Part shown: positions 54,642 through 63,172 of the stretch, piece by piece | Layout: every line of letters starts with the position of its first letter | Position numbering within the stretch: position 1 is the stretch's first letter | Source of the DNA: Pararhizobium sp. A13 | GTDB taxonomy: Bacteria; Pseudomonadota; Alphaproteobacteria; Rhizobiales; Rhizobiaceae | Reading direction: 5' to 3' | Assembly (NCBI RefSeq): GCF_040126305.1 | Contig: NZ_CP149510.1 | Location: 169,001 to 233,000, forward strand | DNA length: 64,000 nucleotides | The notes under the pieces: generated by a model | The model's database searches: none | Seen by the model: the letters and a program-made list of their open reading frames with translations, nothing else | Told to the model about the DNA's origin: nothing | Translations under genes and position numbers: made by a program

Positions 54642-55919
54642 ATGCGAAAAAACCTTCTTCCCGTCGCCTCTCTTCTGCTTGGCACGCTGTTTCTCTTCCT
54701 TGGAAATGGATTGCACAGCCTGTTGCTGCCGGTGCGCGGCACGACGGAAGGCTATTCGACGACGCTGCTCGGCCTGCTCGGCACCTCCTGGGCAAGCGGC
54801 TTCGTGCTCGGCTGCCTGCTCGCGCCGACCATCGTCAAGCGCGCCGGCCATGTGCGCGCCTTCAGCTGCTTTGCGTCCATCCTGGCGATCATCGCGCTTT
54901 TGACCGGCATTCTCGTCGATCCGATCTGGTGGGTGGTGCTGCGCGCCTTCACCGGCTTCTCGACGGCAGGCACCTCGATGATCATCGAAAGCTGGCTGAA
55001 CGAGCGCGCCACCAATGAGAGCCGCGGCGCGATCTTCTCGCTCTACATCGCCATCACCCTGATGGGCGTCGTCGGCGGTCAGTTGATGATCCCGTTCGGC
55101 GATACATCGACGACGCTGTTCTTCATGTGCGCCGGCATCGTCTATTGCCTGGCCATGCTGCCGACCCTCCTGTCGACCGCGGCCTTGCCGCAACCGTTGA
55201 AGCAGGTCAGCCTCGATCTGCCGGCGCTCTATCGCAACTCGCCGATCTCCTTTCTCGGCATCCTGCTCGTCGGCATCGCCAATGGCGCCTACGGGACGCT
55301 TGGCGCCGTCTTCGGCCGTCAGGTGGGACTTACCGATAGCAATGTCGCGCTGATGATGAGTACGACGATCTTCGCGGGCGCCGTGATGCAGTTTCCCGCC
55401 GGGCGCCTCTCGGACATGATCGACCGGCGCTACGTCCTGGCCGCCCTTGCAGCCGTTGCCGCGATTGCCGGCGCGCTCATCTTCCTGGTCGAGCCGACCG
55501 GCGTCGTTCTCCTGATCGCTCTCGTCGGCGTCTACGGCGCGACTGCCAATGCGCTCTATCCCATTGCCGTCTCGCATGCCAACGACTTCGCCACGCCGGA
55601 GGACTTCGTCAAGATTTCAGGCGGCCTGCTCTTGCTCTACGGCATTGGCACCATCATCGGCCCGACCATCGGCGGCCCGATCATGACCGTCACCGGCCCC
55701 TACGGCCTGTTCATGATCACCGCCTGCGCCCATGTGCTGATCACGGCTTACGCGATCTTCCGTAGCCGCATGCGCGCCGCTGTACCGGCATCGGAACGCG
55801 ACGCCTACTCGACCATCAACCCCGGCACCCTGACAACGCCGGAAAGCCTGCAACTGTCGCCGCGGGCTGCCCGTCTGGAGGAAAAAAGCGACGACGAGCC
55901 CGAACGGAGGTCCGCATGA
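54642..55919 (+). CDS. MFS transporter (YcaD-like)
   Basis: The 425-residue protein has twelve predicted transmembrane helices. The first half reads LLLGTLFLFLGNGLHSLLLPVRGTTEGYSTTLLGLLGTSWASGFVLGCLLAPTIVKRAGHVRAFS in pieces, with ESWLNERATNESRGAIFSLY in the middle, a motif of the YcaD-type family. The substrate is unknown. The start is uncertain: ATG 54642 begins just before helix 1, and ATG 54591 would add 17 residues. It overlaps the DUF1192 gene by 4 bases. Confidence 0.88.
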   Translation: MRKNLLPVASLLLGTLFLFLGNGLHSLLLPVRGTTEGYSTTLLGLLGTSWASGFVLGCLLAPTIVKRAGHVRAFSCFASILAIIALLTGILVDPIWWVVLRAFTGFSTAGTSMIIESWLNERATNESRGAIFSLYIAITLMGVVGGQLMIPFGDTSTTLFFMCAGIVYCLAMLPTLLSTAALPQPLKQVSLDLPALYRNSPISFLGILLVGIANGAYGTLGAVFGRQVGLTDSNVALMMSTTIFAGAVMQFPAGRLSDMIDRRYVLAALAAVAAIAGALIFLVEPTGVVLLIALVGVYGATANALYPIAVSHANDFATPEDFVKISGGLLLLYGIGTIIGPTIGGPIMTVTGPYGLFMITACAHVLITAYAIFRSRMRAAVPASERDAYSTINPGTLTTPESLQLSPRAARLEEKSDDEPERRSA

Positions 55920-56107
55920 GCCTGTTTGACGACGACCATCCAAAGAAACAACCGGCCCACGAAATAGGCTGCGACCTTTCTCTTCTGTCGGCCGACGAAC
56001 TTTCAGCCCGCATCGACGTGCTGAAACAGGAAATCGAGCGACTTGAGACGGAAAGAGCAAACAAGTCGGCAAGTAAATCGGCGGCCGAAAGTTTCTTTCG
56101 TTCGTGA
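55916..56107 (+). CDS. DUF1192 small protein
   Basis: The 63-residue protein has the core DLSLLSADELSARIDVLKQEIERLETE, a short coiled coil that defines the DUF1192 family, and ends in a Ser/Phe tail. The start overlaps the MFS stop (ATGA), so the two are cotranscribed. Alphaproteobacterial; no known function. It lies upstream of rcdA but is separated from it by a terminator. Confidence 0.88.
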   Translation: MSLFDDDHPKKQPAHEIGCDLSLLSADELSARIDVLKQEIERLETERANKSASKSAAESFFRS

Positions 56108-56290
56108 GCCCAAACCTGACAGAATGAGGTCCAATTCGATTGCCGAGAAAGACAAAACATCGTCGCCAATCCGGCAGCCGTAACGCTTCATTAAGCCTTA
56201 TAAGCTATTACTAACGCTTCCAGATCGCTCTGGACTCAGACAATTTCCAGGTTTGGCGAATGGTCTGATTTTTCTCCCTGTTTTACCTTG

Positions 56291-56318
56291 AGAGCCGCTT
56301 TTGCGGCTCTTTTTTTTT
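56291..56318 (+). terminator. Terminator upstream of rcdA
   Basis: agagccgc (56291-56298) pairs with gcggctct (56303-56310) around tttt and runs into eight further T. It ends the MFS-DUF1192 unit. The whole gap 56108-56491 (384 bases) otherwise holds only the CtrA box and AT-rich promoter DNA. Confidence 0.92.
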
Positions 56319-56352
56319 CCTTTTTTGCCCAACCGTCAAAGAATTGTGGAGA

Positions 56353-56367
56353 TTAACCCTTTATTAA
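56353..56367. promoter_or_regulatory. CtrA box upstream of rcdA
   Basis: TTAA-CCCTTTA-TTAA matches the CtrA consensus TTAA-N7-TTAA exactly, 125 bases before the rcdA start. A further ttaac lies near 56440. Confidence 0.7.
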
Positions 56368-56491
56368 GAATAGGCTTGCGCGAAATGCGCTATGGGATCA
56401 TGTTCAAATTATAGAACGAGCGGCCGGAAACTTGCTGTTAACCCGTTCGTTACCTGTCCGAGTTGATGCGTTTAACCAGGGAAATCAGACC

Positions 56492-57010
56492 ATGTCCGAA
56501 CGGGGATTGAATACTGTGAGCTTCGCGGGACACGCTGCGTCTTCGGCGCAGTTCAAGGCTCTCTATGCGGAAGGCATGGGCCTGGTTGAAGAGACCGCGA
56601 GCTATCTCGATGGCCCCGGTCGCGCCGCCTCCAAGGTTCTGCCGCGCATGGCATCGGTACTCTATGCCGCGGAATCGATGCGCCTCACCACCCGCCTGAT
56701 GCAGATGGCATCCTGGCTACTCTTGCAGCGCGCCGTCAACAACGGCGAAATGAACCGCGAGCAGGTCCTGTCGGAAAAGAACAAGGTCCGCCTCGATAGT
56801 TTCAACGTCGATCGCACGGCGCCCGGCTGGAACGACCTGCCTGAAGGTTTCCGGGATCTGATCGACCGCTCGCTGCGCCTGCAGAACCGCGTCGCCCTGC
56901 TCGACCGCGAAATCTACCGCCCGCAGGAAGCCCAGAACTTCACGCCCGACAACCAGAACGGCGTCAAGGCCCAACTCACCCTGCTGCAGACCGCTTTTGG
57001 GACCAACTGA
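56492..57010 (+). CDS. rcdA: CtrA-degradation adaptor RcdA (DUF1465)
   Basis: The 172-residue, mostly helical DUF1465 protein has FKALYAEGMGLVEETASYLDGPGRAASKVLPRMASVLYAAESMRLTTRLMQMASWLLLQRAVNNGEM in overlapping motifs, which match the three-helix RcdA core. A variable C-terminal tail follows. In Caulobacter RcdA is an adaptor for ClpXP that, with CpdR and PopA, brings about CtrA destruction. The ATG at 56492 follows the AGGGAAATC stretch. An exact CtrA box precedes it, suggesting that CtrA drives the gene for its own removal. A terminator follows at 57039. Confidence 0.88.
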   Translation: MSERGLNTVSFAGHAASSAQFKALYAEGMGLVEETASYLDGPGRAASKVLPRMASVLYAAESMRLTTRLMQMASWLLLQRAVNNGEMNREQVLSEKNKVRLDSFNVDRTAPGWNDLPEGFRDLIDRSLRLQNRVALLDREIYRPQEAQNFTPDNQNGVKAQLTLLQTAFGTN

Positions 57011-57038
57011 TCGGAGCCCGACAGGCAGCCGAATGCTC

Positions 57039-57072
57039 AAACCCGGCCGTTGTGCCGGGTTTTGTGTTTTTG
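57039..57072 (+). terminator. rcdA: Terminator of rcdA
   Basis: aaacccgg (57039-57046) pairs with ccgggttt (57055-57062), followed by tgtgttttt. Confidence 0.8.
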
Positions 57073-57136
57073 GGGACACCTGCGGCGCAGCGACAGCTAA
57101 CACGCTCGAAGCCGTGCCGACTATGGACAGTTGGTG

Positions 57137-57553
57137 TCACGCCGGCGGCATCTTGTCGAATTTCGTAAGGGCTGGATCGATGTGGTCCCATGCGTAACCG
57201 CGCATGCCGTACGTCACCATCTGCGGCTTGTACCGGCTTGGGTCGTCCAGACTTGCGGCGTGTACCGTGAACAGGTCCGGCATAGCGGTGAACGTCAAAT
57301 ACACCGGCGCCCCGCAGGTCGGGCAGAACGCGCGTGTCTTGACGTTGCCGCTGTCGCCAACCATGTCCCAATGCTTCGCCTCGCCTTCGAGCTTCACGCT
57401 CCTCTTGTCCGCAAAGGTCAGGTAGGAACCGTGCCCGGTGCCGCTCTTGCGCTGACAGTCGCGGCACTGGCAGTCGTTCATCACCAGCGGTTCGGCCGAA
57501 ATTTCATAACGGATCGCGCCGCAGGCGCATCCGCCCGTATAAGCCTTGCTCAT
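57137..57553 (-). CDS. GFA/CENP-V-family zinc protein
   Basis: The 138-residue protein has the GFA zinc ligands GGCACGAIRY, NDCQCRDCQRKSG and AFCPTCGAPVY. The fold is that of glutathione-dependent formaldehyde-activating enzymes; most members have no proven activity. The ATG at 57553 follows AGGAGA. It is part of a cassette of stress-type accessory genes reading the same way (ArsR, AHSA1, DUF899, GFA). Confidence 0.88.
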   Translation of the reverse strand: MSKAYTGGCACGAIRYEISAEPLVMNDCQCRDCQRKSGTGHGSYLTFADKRSVKLEGEAKHWDMVGDSGNVKTRAFCPTCGAPVYLTFTAMPDLFTVHAASLDDPSRYKPQMVTYGMRGYAWDHIDPALTKFDKMPPA

Positions 57554-57638
57554 ATCGTTTCTCCTATAACGTGCTGTTGGGGTAAGAATGAACGGGGCGG
57601 GTCAGCCGCGCGGCGCGGCCCTCGCTCGCCGCGTGTTA

Positions 57639-57677
57639 GCCTACGCCAAAGACGACCAGACCGCCCTTGGCGTAGGC
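57639..57677. repeat. 11-bp inverted repeat between DUF899 and GFA genes
   Basis: gcctacgccaa (57639-57649) pairs perfectly with ttggcgtaggc (57667-57677) across 17 bases. No T run. It could end or protect the DUF899 transcript, whose stop is 33 bases upstream on the minus strand. Confidence 0.75.
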
Positions 57678-57709
57678 CGGCAGTTGTGCCACGACAACCA
57701 CGACTTCGC

Positions 57710-58492
57710 TCAGCTGCTATATTCGTCGTGGCGGCGCCACCAGACGCCGTCTTCGTTGCGCCCCTTGGGCGCGCGGTCGAGCCATTGATACATGCCCCAG
57801 AGGCCATCCAGTCCGCGCGCATAGGCCGAATAGGTGTGGTAGACGACACCGTCCTCGAGGACGAAGGCGCTCATGCCCGGCCTCTCTCGCGCAAACGTGG
57901 CTGCGTCGGTTCCGGACATGGAGGCGAAGGTGGTCAGCCCGTCGGGTGTCGAGCGCGAGGGTATCTCGGGCCCCTCGCCGCTGAGCTGCGATGCCGGCTC
58001 GCGCCGGTAGTTGTATTCGACGGTTCCGTCGCGCTGTTGCTGCTCGGTGAGCGAGACGTTGAAGTCGAAGTTGAAGTCGCCGCCGAACGAGGACGCCCAG
58101 GGAAACGTCCATCCCATCCGCCGCTTGTACGCCTGCAGCTTTTCGAGCGACGCCCGCGATATCGCAGAAAACGCGACGTCGTGATTCTCCAGGTGGACGA
58201 CGAAACCGTTGAACCCGTCCGCGATCGACGAACAGGACGGACATCCCGCCTTATAATCGGGCCCGAGCATGAAGTGGTAGACGAGGAGCTGCGAGCGCCC
58301 TCTGAAGAGGTCTGACAGCGAGGCGTTCCCCTCGTCGGTCTCGAAACGATACTCCTTGTCGATCCGGACCCACGGCAATTCCTGCCGTCGCCGCGCGAGC
58401 GCGTCGCTGCGCCGCGTCAGATCCTTCTCCTCCTTGAGCAGTGCGACGCGGGCCTCCAGCCACTCATCGCGAGAAACGACTTGATGCTGCAT
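57710..58492 (-). CDS. DUF899 thioredoxin-like protein
   Basis: The 260-residue protein opens VVSRDEWLEARVALLKEEKDLTRRSDALARRRQELPWVRIDKEYRF, then SLSDLFRGRSQLLVYHFMLGP and GCPSCSSIADGFNGFVVHLENHDVAFSAISRA, a thioredoxin-like fold with a CPSC pair. These agree with the DUF899 family. Activity unknown; a redox role is plausible from the CxxC. The ATG at 58492 follows GGAGG. It lies 88 bases after the AHSA1 gene. Confidence 0.85.
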   Translation of the reverse strand: MQHQVVSRDEWLEARVALLKEEKDLTRRSDALARRRQELPWVRIDKEYRFETDEGNASLSDLFRGRSQLLVYHFMLGPDYKAGCPSCSSIADGFNGFVVHLENHDVAFSAISRASLEKLQAYKRRMGWTFPWASSFGGDFNFDFNVSLTEQQQRDGTVEYNYRREPASQLSGEGPEIPSRSTPDGLTTFASMSGTDAATFARERPGMSAFVLEDGVVYHTYSAYARGLDGLWGMYQWLDRAPKGRNEDGVWWRRHDEYSS

Positions 58493-58580
58493 GGTTACCT
58501 CCTGTTTGCCGAAATGCTTGTTGCGTGGAGACGGTCCATTCCGGTCGAACGGCTGTTGAACTCGCTTTCGCAGACCCGCG

Positions 58581-59063
58581 TCAGTGCCGTAGCTTCGAGG
58601 TGGCCTGTTCCGCAGCGACGGCGTCGAGGTTTCGGACAACCTTCTTCCAACCTTCGCTCATGCTCCTGAAAGCAGTGTCGTTCTTCGGCAGCACGAAACC
58701 GGAGTGGATAAGGCGAAGGCGCGTCCCGCTTTCTACCCTGGAAAGGATGAACGTGACGACCGTGTCCAGCCGCGACCCATACCCGACGTTTCCCTCGTGT
58801 CCGCCTTTCCAGGCATAGGCGAAGCGTTCGTTCGGTATCACCTCCAGCACCTGGCAGCGAATGATCCCGTCCCACGCGCCGGCCGGCGTCGTCTGGAACG
58901 TGAAGTGGTTGCCCTCCACGGGCTCGAACCCTGTCGGCGCCATCATCCAGCGAGCGATCAGTTCGCCGGATGTCAGCGCTGTCCAGATCGTCTCCGGCGC
59001 ATGCGGGAAGACCTCGTCAACCACGATGTCTTGCGTGTCGGGCGTCAAAGCGGCATCGGTCAT
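58581..59063 (-). CDS. AHSA1/SRPBCC-domain protein
   Basis: The 160-residue Bet v1-like fold protein has DIVVDEVFPHAPETIWTALTSGELIARWMMAPTGFEPVEGNHFTFQTTP and then VVTFILSRVESGTRLRLIHSGF, the pattern of ATPase-activator/SRPBCC proteins that often follow a small ArsR regulator. It probably binds a hydrophobic ligand. Its ATG at 59063 overlaps the ArsR stop (ATGA), and GGAGATC lies upstream. Confidence 0.88.
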   Translation of the reverse strand: MTDAALTPDTQDIVVDEVFPHAPETIWTALTSGELIARWMMAPTGFEPVEGNHFTFQTTPAGAWDGIIRCQVLEVIPNERFAYAWKGGHEGNVGYGSRLDTVVTFILSRVESGTRLRLIHSGFVLPKNDTAFRSMSEGWKKVVRNLDAVAAEQATSKLRH

Positions 59064-59389
59064 GGATCGATCTCCTTGAGCAAGGTTCTGAGATTTGCGA
59101 AGCGCTCGCGCCAGAAGACACCGTAGTGGCTCATCCAATCGACGAGCGGGGCGAGACCCTCTGGCTCAGCGCGATAGTAAACGTTGCGCCCCTCCGGGCG
59201 CTCGGCAACCAGGCCGGCCTGCTTCAATGACTTGAGATGCTGGGAAATGGCGCCCTGCGTCACGCCACTCCCCCGCGTCAACTCGACCACGGTAATCTCG
59301 TCGGACCTGACGACCCGCTCGAAAACGGCCCGCCGCGTCGGGTCGGCAAGTGTGCGCAGGACAGCGGTGATGTTGGCGGCTTCGGTCAT
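59060..59389 (-). CDS. ArsR-family transcriptional regulator
   Basis: The 109-residue winged-helix protein has LRTLADPTRRAVFERVVRSDEITVVELTRGSGVTQGAISQHLKSLKQAGLVAERPEGRNVYYRAEPEGLAPLVDWM in overlapping motifs, the ArsR fold without the usual metal cysteines; it ends near a dimer helix. It most likely represses its own operon with the AHSA1 gene. A promoter with direct repeats ends a few bases before its ATG, leaving virtually no leader. Confidence 0.9.
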   Translation of the reverse strand: MTEAANITAVLRTLADPTRRAVFERVVRSDEITVVELTRGSGVTQGAISQHLKSLKQAGLVAERPEGRNVYYRAEPEGLAPLVDWMSHYGVFWRERFANLRTLLKEIDP

Positions 59390-59396
59390 GGAAAAT

Positions 59397-59432
59397 CAAA
59401 TAGCCAATACTAATTGATAAGTCAATACTAAT
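59397..59432 (-). promoter_or_regulatory. Promoter with twin repeats upstream of arsR
   Basis: On the minus strand TTGACT (rc of 59420-59425), 17-base spacer, TATTTG (rc of 59397-59402). The direct repeat caatactaat occurs at 59405-59414 and 59423-59432, 18 bases apart, over the spacer and -35. The repeats are likely the ArsR operator. Confidence 0.65.
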
Positions 59433-59508
59433 CTTTTTATTGTAGGGATGACGATACGATGGGAGACCAACAATCCCCCTATCGCCTTCCGCCAATGCCC
59501 CAAACGCA

Positions 59509-59535
59509 AAAAAGCCCGGACGAACCGGGCTTTTC
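59509..59535 (-). terminator. rpmE: Terminator of rpmE
   Basis: The 10-bp perfect stem aaaagcccgg / ccgggctttt (59510-59519 with 59525-59534) is followed on the minus strand by T6. Confidence 0.9.
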
Positions 59536-59561
59536 CGAAATCATGTTCCAGCAAGGATAAC

Positions 59562-59783
59562 TTAGAGGCCGAGGCCTTCGAAGCGCTTCTTGAACTTGGA
59601 AACGCGGCCGCCGCGGTCCATGAGCTGCTGGTTGCCGCCGGTCCATGCCGGGTGCGACTTCGGGTCGATTTCGAGGTTCATGGTCTGGCCTTCCGAACCC
59701 CAGGTCGAGCGGGTTTCGTATTCGGTGCCGTCGGTCATGACCACTTTGATCATGTGGTAAGCGGGATGGATATCAGCCTTCAT
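59562..59783 (-). CDS. rpmE: 50S ribosomal protein L31
   Basis: The 73-residue ribosomal protein opens [20 protein letters not shown] and has the closing motif [25 protein letters not shown]. The zinc cysteines of the C+ type are absent, as is usual for the alphaproteobacterial form. The ATG at 59783 follows AGGAAG. It has its own promoter and terminator. Confidence 0.96.
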   Translation of the reverse strand: MKADIHPAYHMIKVVMTDGTEYETRSTWGSEGQTMNLEIDPKSHPAWTGGNQQLMDRGGRVSKFKKRFEGLGL

Positions 59784-59914
59784 AACAATCTTCCTGCAAG
59801 TTCCAGGGTCCAATTGTCGCAAGCCATTTGCGGGCCATTGCGGCATGGGGACCGAACACGTAAATGAAGCCGCAGACCACTCAAGGGACCACGGCTTCCC
59901 AATTTGATGCCGTG

Positions 59915-59943
59915 CCTATACATGATGGTCATCCGGATAACAA
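59915..59943 (-). promoter_or_regulatory. Predicted rpmE promoter
   Basis: On the minus strand TTGTTA (rc of 59938-59943), 17-base spacer, TATAGG (rc of 59915-59920), giving a leader of about 125 bases before rpmE. Confidence 0.55.
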
Positions 59944-60000
59944 GTACCGCCGGAGAAGACTTGTGCGAGTTTTGCCGCTTCTTCCGGTATTGGAGGTCAT

Positions 60001-61806
60001 GTGTCGAATGAGGTCGTCCAACCGGCGGGGCGCAGGTCCGTGCGCCCGCTGGCAAAGCTGTTGCCGTATATCCGGCGCTACCGCAATCTGGTCATCGGTG
60101 CCGGCATTTCGCTCGTCGTTGCAGCCGTCACGACGCTGACGCTGCCGATGGCCGTGCGCCGGATGATCGACCACGGATTCTCCGCCTCCGATGCCGGCTT
60201 CATCAACACCTACTTCTCCATGCTGATGGTTCTCGCCATCGTGCTCGCGGTGGCCAGTGCGACCCGCTACTACTTCGTCATCACGCTCGGCGAACGGATC
60301 GTCTCGGATCTGCGCCGCGATGTCTTCGACCATGTCACGCGGCTTTCCCCATCCTTCTTCGACGTCAACCAGTCCGGCGAGATCGTCTCGCGGCTGACCG
60401 CCGACACGACGCAGATCAAATCCGCCGTCGGCGCAACCGCCTCGGTCGCGCTGCGCAACATCATATTGTGCCTCGGCGCCATCGCCATGATGGTCTATAC
60501 CAGCCCGAAGCTGTCGAGCCTGGTGCTCGTCGCCATCCCGGTCATCGTCTTTCCGCTCGTCGGCTTCGGCCGCTCGGTGCGTCGCCGGTCGCGGGAGGCG
60601 CAGGATACGCTCGCGACTGCTTCCGCCTATGCCGGCGAAGCGATCTCCGCTTCCCGCACCGTCCAGGCCTTCAACGGCGAGGCTGTAGCGCAGGCGCGCT
60701 ATGGCCGTGCGGTCGAAAGCGCCTACGAGGCAGCCCGCGCCGCCATCAAGGCCCGCTCGATCCTCACCGCCTTTGCTATCACCATGATCTTCGGCAGCGT
60801 CGTCGCGGTCCTGTGGTTCGGTGCGCAGGATGTCCTGTCCGGCACGCTGTCGGCCGGCACGCTCGGCCAGTTTCTCTTGTATTCGGTTTTCGCCGCCGGC
60901 AGCCTCGGCGCACTCTCGGAGGTTTGGGGCGAACTCTCTCAAGCCGCAGGCGCTGCCGAGCGCCTGAGCGAATTGCTGGCCGAACAGCCAAACATCACGG
61001 CACCCGCCAATCCCGTCGCCATGCCGGAACCGGCGCAGGGTGCGGTCACCTTCGCCGATGTTCACTTCGCCTATCCCTCACGGCCGGGCTACAAGAGCGT
61101 CAAGGGCCTGAGTTTTGCCGTCAAGCCGGGCGAGACGGTTGCCATCGTCGGCCCCTCCGGCGCTGGTAAGAGCACCGTCTTCTCGCTGCTTCTGCGGTTC
61201 TACGATCCGGCCAAGGGCACGGTCAGCGTCGATGGCATCGATATCCGCTCGGTCGATCCGCAAGCATTGCGCAGCCGCATCGCCATCGTTCCGCAGGACG
61301 TCACCATCTTTGCCGCGTCGATCCACGACAACATCGCCTTTGGCCTGCCCACCGCATCGCGCGACATGGTGCGTACCGCTGCCATTGCCGCTCAGGCCGA
61401 CGAATTCATTGCAAGGCTCGATCAGGGATACGATACGCAAGTTGGCGAGCGCGGCATTACGCTGTCCGGTGGCCAGCGCCAGCGCATCGCCATCGCGCGC
61501 GCGATCCTGAAAGATGCCCCGGTGCTCCTCCTCGACGAGGCCACCTCCGCGCTCGACGCTGAGAGCGAAACGCTGGTGCAGAAGGCGCTCGACGGCCTGA
61601 TGCGCGAACGCACGACACTGGTCATCGCCCATCGGCTGGCAACCGTGCTCAAGGCCGACCGTATCCTGGTCATGGATCAGGGCAGGATCGTCGAAGAAGG
61701 AACGCACGCCTCCCTCGTTCGCCAGGGCGGGCTCTATGCCAAGCTCGCGCGGCTGCAGTTCGACTATGACAGCCCCGAAGCAAGCAATATCGTCACACTC
61801 GGATGA
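60001..61806 (+). CDS. ABC exporter, fused permease and ATPase
   Basis: The 601-residue half-transporter has six transmembrane helices in residues 20-310 and a nucleotide-binding domain with Walker A GPSGAGKST (about 386), signature LSGGQRQR and Walker B VLLLDEATSALD. Start GTG at 60001 has GGAGG eight bases upstream. Type IV exporter of the MsbA/lipid or drug class; it must dimerise. The substrate is unknown. It is divergent from rpmE, with 217 bases between the two starts. Confidence 0.92.
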   Translation: MSNEVVQPAGRRSVRPLAKLLPYIRRYRNLVIGAGISLVVAAVTTLTLPMAVRRMIDHGFSASDAGFINTYFSMLMVLAIVLAVASATRYYFVITLGERIVSDLRRDVFDHVTRLSPSFFDVNQSGEIVSRLTADTTQIKSAVGATASVALRNIILCLGAIAMMVYTSPKLSSLVLVAIPVIVFPLVGFGRSVRRRSREAQDTLATASAYAGEAISASRTVQAFNGEAVAQARYGRAVESAYEAARAAIKARSILTAFAITMIFGSVVAVLWFGAQDVLSGTLSAGTLGQFLLYSVFAAGSLGALSEVWGELSQAAGAAERLSELLAEQPNITAPANPVAMPEPAQGAVTFADVHFAYPSRPGYKSVKGLSFAVKPGETVAIVGPSGAGKSTVFSLLLRFYDPAKGTVSVDGIDIRSVDPQALRSRIAIVPQDVTIFAASIHDNIAFGLPTASRDMVRTAAIAAQADEFIARLDQGYDTQVGERGITLSGGQRQRIAIARAILKDAPVLLLDEATSALDAESETLVQKALDGLMRERTTLVIAHRLATVLKADRILVMDQGRIVEEGTHASLVRQGGLYAKLARLQFDYDSPEASNIVTLG

Positions 61807-61950
61807 AGCATCCCGTTCCAAATAAAATCGATTGAGTACAACCCTTAATCCTTCTCCCGAGGTTGCCCTTCGATCGGGCGACGCTATTGTTGCCGCGGAA
61901 ACGGCTTCACGGCCGTTTTGCAAACAGGCACGTCTTGGGAGGAGATTTGA

Positions 61951-62940
61951 ATGGCATTGTCCTTATTGAAGCGGCGCACGGCGCTCGCGCTAGCCTTGAT
62001 GGCGACGTCGGGGCTCGTACTCGGCGGTGAAGCGCAGGCGCAGGAATTTCCGGATCGCGCGGTAACGCTGGTCGTGCCCTTTGCAGCAGGCGGCTCGACC
62101 GACGTGGTCGCGCGCATCATCGGCCAGAAGATGTCCGACGATCTCGGCCAGCAGGTGATCGTGGAAAACGTCGCGGGCGCCGGCGGCAATCTCGGCGCCG
62201 ACCGGGTGGCGCGGGCAGAACCCGATGGCTATACGATCCTGATGGGAACGGTTGCGACCCACGCGCTCAATCCGCTGATCCTGAAGACAAAGCCCTACGA
62301 CCCGGAAAAGGACTTCGCCCCGGTCTCGCTGCTGGTGCTCGTGCCCAACGTGCTCGTGGTCAATCCGCAGCTTCCGGCAAAGAACGTCGCGGAGCTTCTG
62401 GCGCTTCTGAAGGCGGCACCCGACCAATACTCCTACGCATCTTCCGGCAACGGCACGCCGCTGCATCTCTCCGGCGAACTGTTCAAGAACATGGCCGGCG
62501 TCAGCCTGCAACATGTGCCCTACAAGGGTTCAGGTCCCGCGCTGAACGATGTCATCGGCAACCAGGTGCCGATCATGTTCGACAACCTGCCCTCGTCCTC
62601 GGGCCACATCAAATCCGGCACGCTCAGGGCCTTGGCGGTAACGACGAAGGAGCGCGCACCCTCCTTCCCGGATGTGCCGACGATCGCCGAAACCATTCCC
62701 GGCTACGAGACCTATACCTGGAATGCCCTGTTTGCCCCGGCAGGCACGCCGAAGGAAGCGATCGATCGGCTCAATGCTTCCGCCAAGAAAGCCTTGGCGG
62801 ATCCGGCCGTCGTCGAGAAGATGAACGGCTTCAGCGCCACCATCGTCGCCTCGACGCCGGACGAACTTGCCGCACACGTGAAGGCCGAACTGGCGAAATG
62901 GGGTCCCGTCGTCAAGAACGCCAACGTCCAGATGGATTGA
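61951..62940 (+). CDS. Periplasmic TctC/Bug-family substrate-binding protein
   Basis: The 329-residue binding protein has a signal peptide at 1-30 (ALALMATSGLVLGGEAQA). Family motifs are FPDRAVTLVVPFAAGGSTDVVARIIGQ, NVAGAGGNLGADRVARAEPDGYT and the late YETYTWNALFAPAGTP. It captures carboxylates or related small acids for a tripartite tricarboxylate transporter. No membrane components lie beside it here, so it may serve one elsewhere or act in sensing. The ATG at 61951 follows GGGAGG. Confidence 0.9.
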   Translation: MALSLLKRRTALALALMATSGLVLGGEAQAQEFPDRAVTLVVPFAAGGSTDVVARIIGQKMSDDLGQQVIVENVAGAGGNLGADRVARAEPDGYTILMGTVATHALNPLILKTKPYDPEKDFAPVSLLVLVPNVLVVNPQLPAKNVAELLALLKAAPDQYSYASSGNGTPLHLSGELFKNMAGVSLQHVPYKGSGPALNDVIGNQVPIMFDNLPSSSGHIKSGTLRALAVTTKERAPSFPDVPTIAETIPGYETYTWNALFAPAGTPKEAIDRLNASAKKALADPAVVEKMNGFSATIVASTPDELAAHVKAELAKWGPVVKNANVQMD

Positions 62941-62970
62941 GGCTTCAGTTTTTCGCCAAAGCCAACGTTT

Positions 62971-63087
62971 CCCTCATTACCGGCCTTGTGCCGGTAATCC
63001 AGCCACGCGATGTCCATCGCCTGGAAGAGTGTTTACGCCCAAGGACTTGGGCGCACTGGATGCCCACCACAAGGGCGGGCATGAGGG
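62971..63087. repeat. RIME-like mosaic palindromic element
   Basis: The 117-base element is bordered by ccctcat (62971-62977) and atgaggg (63081-63087) as inverted ends. Inside are hairpin attaccgg/ccggtaat, the pair atccag (62997) / ctggat (63056), hairpin gcccaa/ttgggc (63037-63052) and the last hairpin atgccc/gggcat with ccaccacaagg between. Rhizobial intergenic mosaic elements (RIME) of about 108 bp have this plan and this kind of sequence. It lies between the tctC-type gene and the convergent flavoprotein gene. Confidence 0.7.
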
Positions 63088-63172
63088 AGAATTAAACCCC
63101 GCCGCTCAACATCAACCCGCTTGGATTCGGGCTTACCTGCAACTCAGAAGCCATTCCCCTTCAGTCCTCTCG

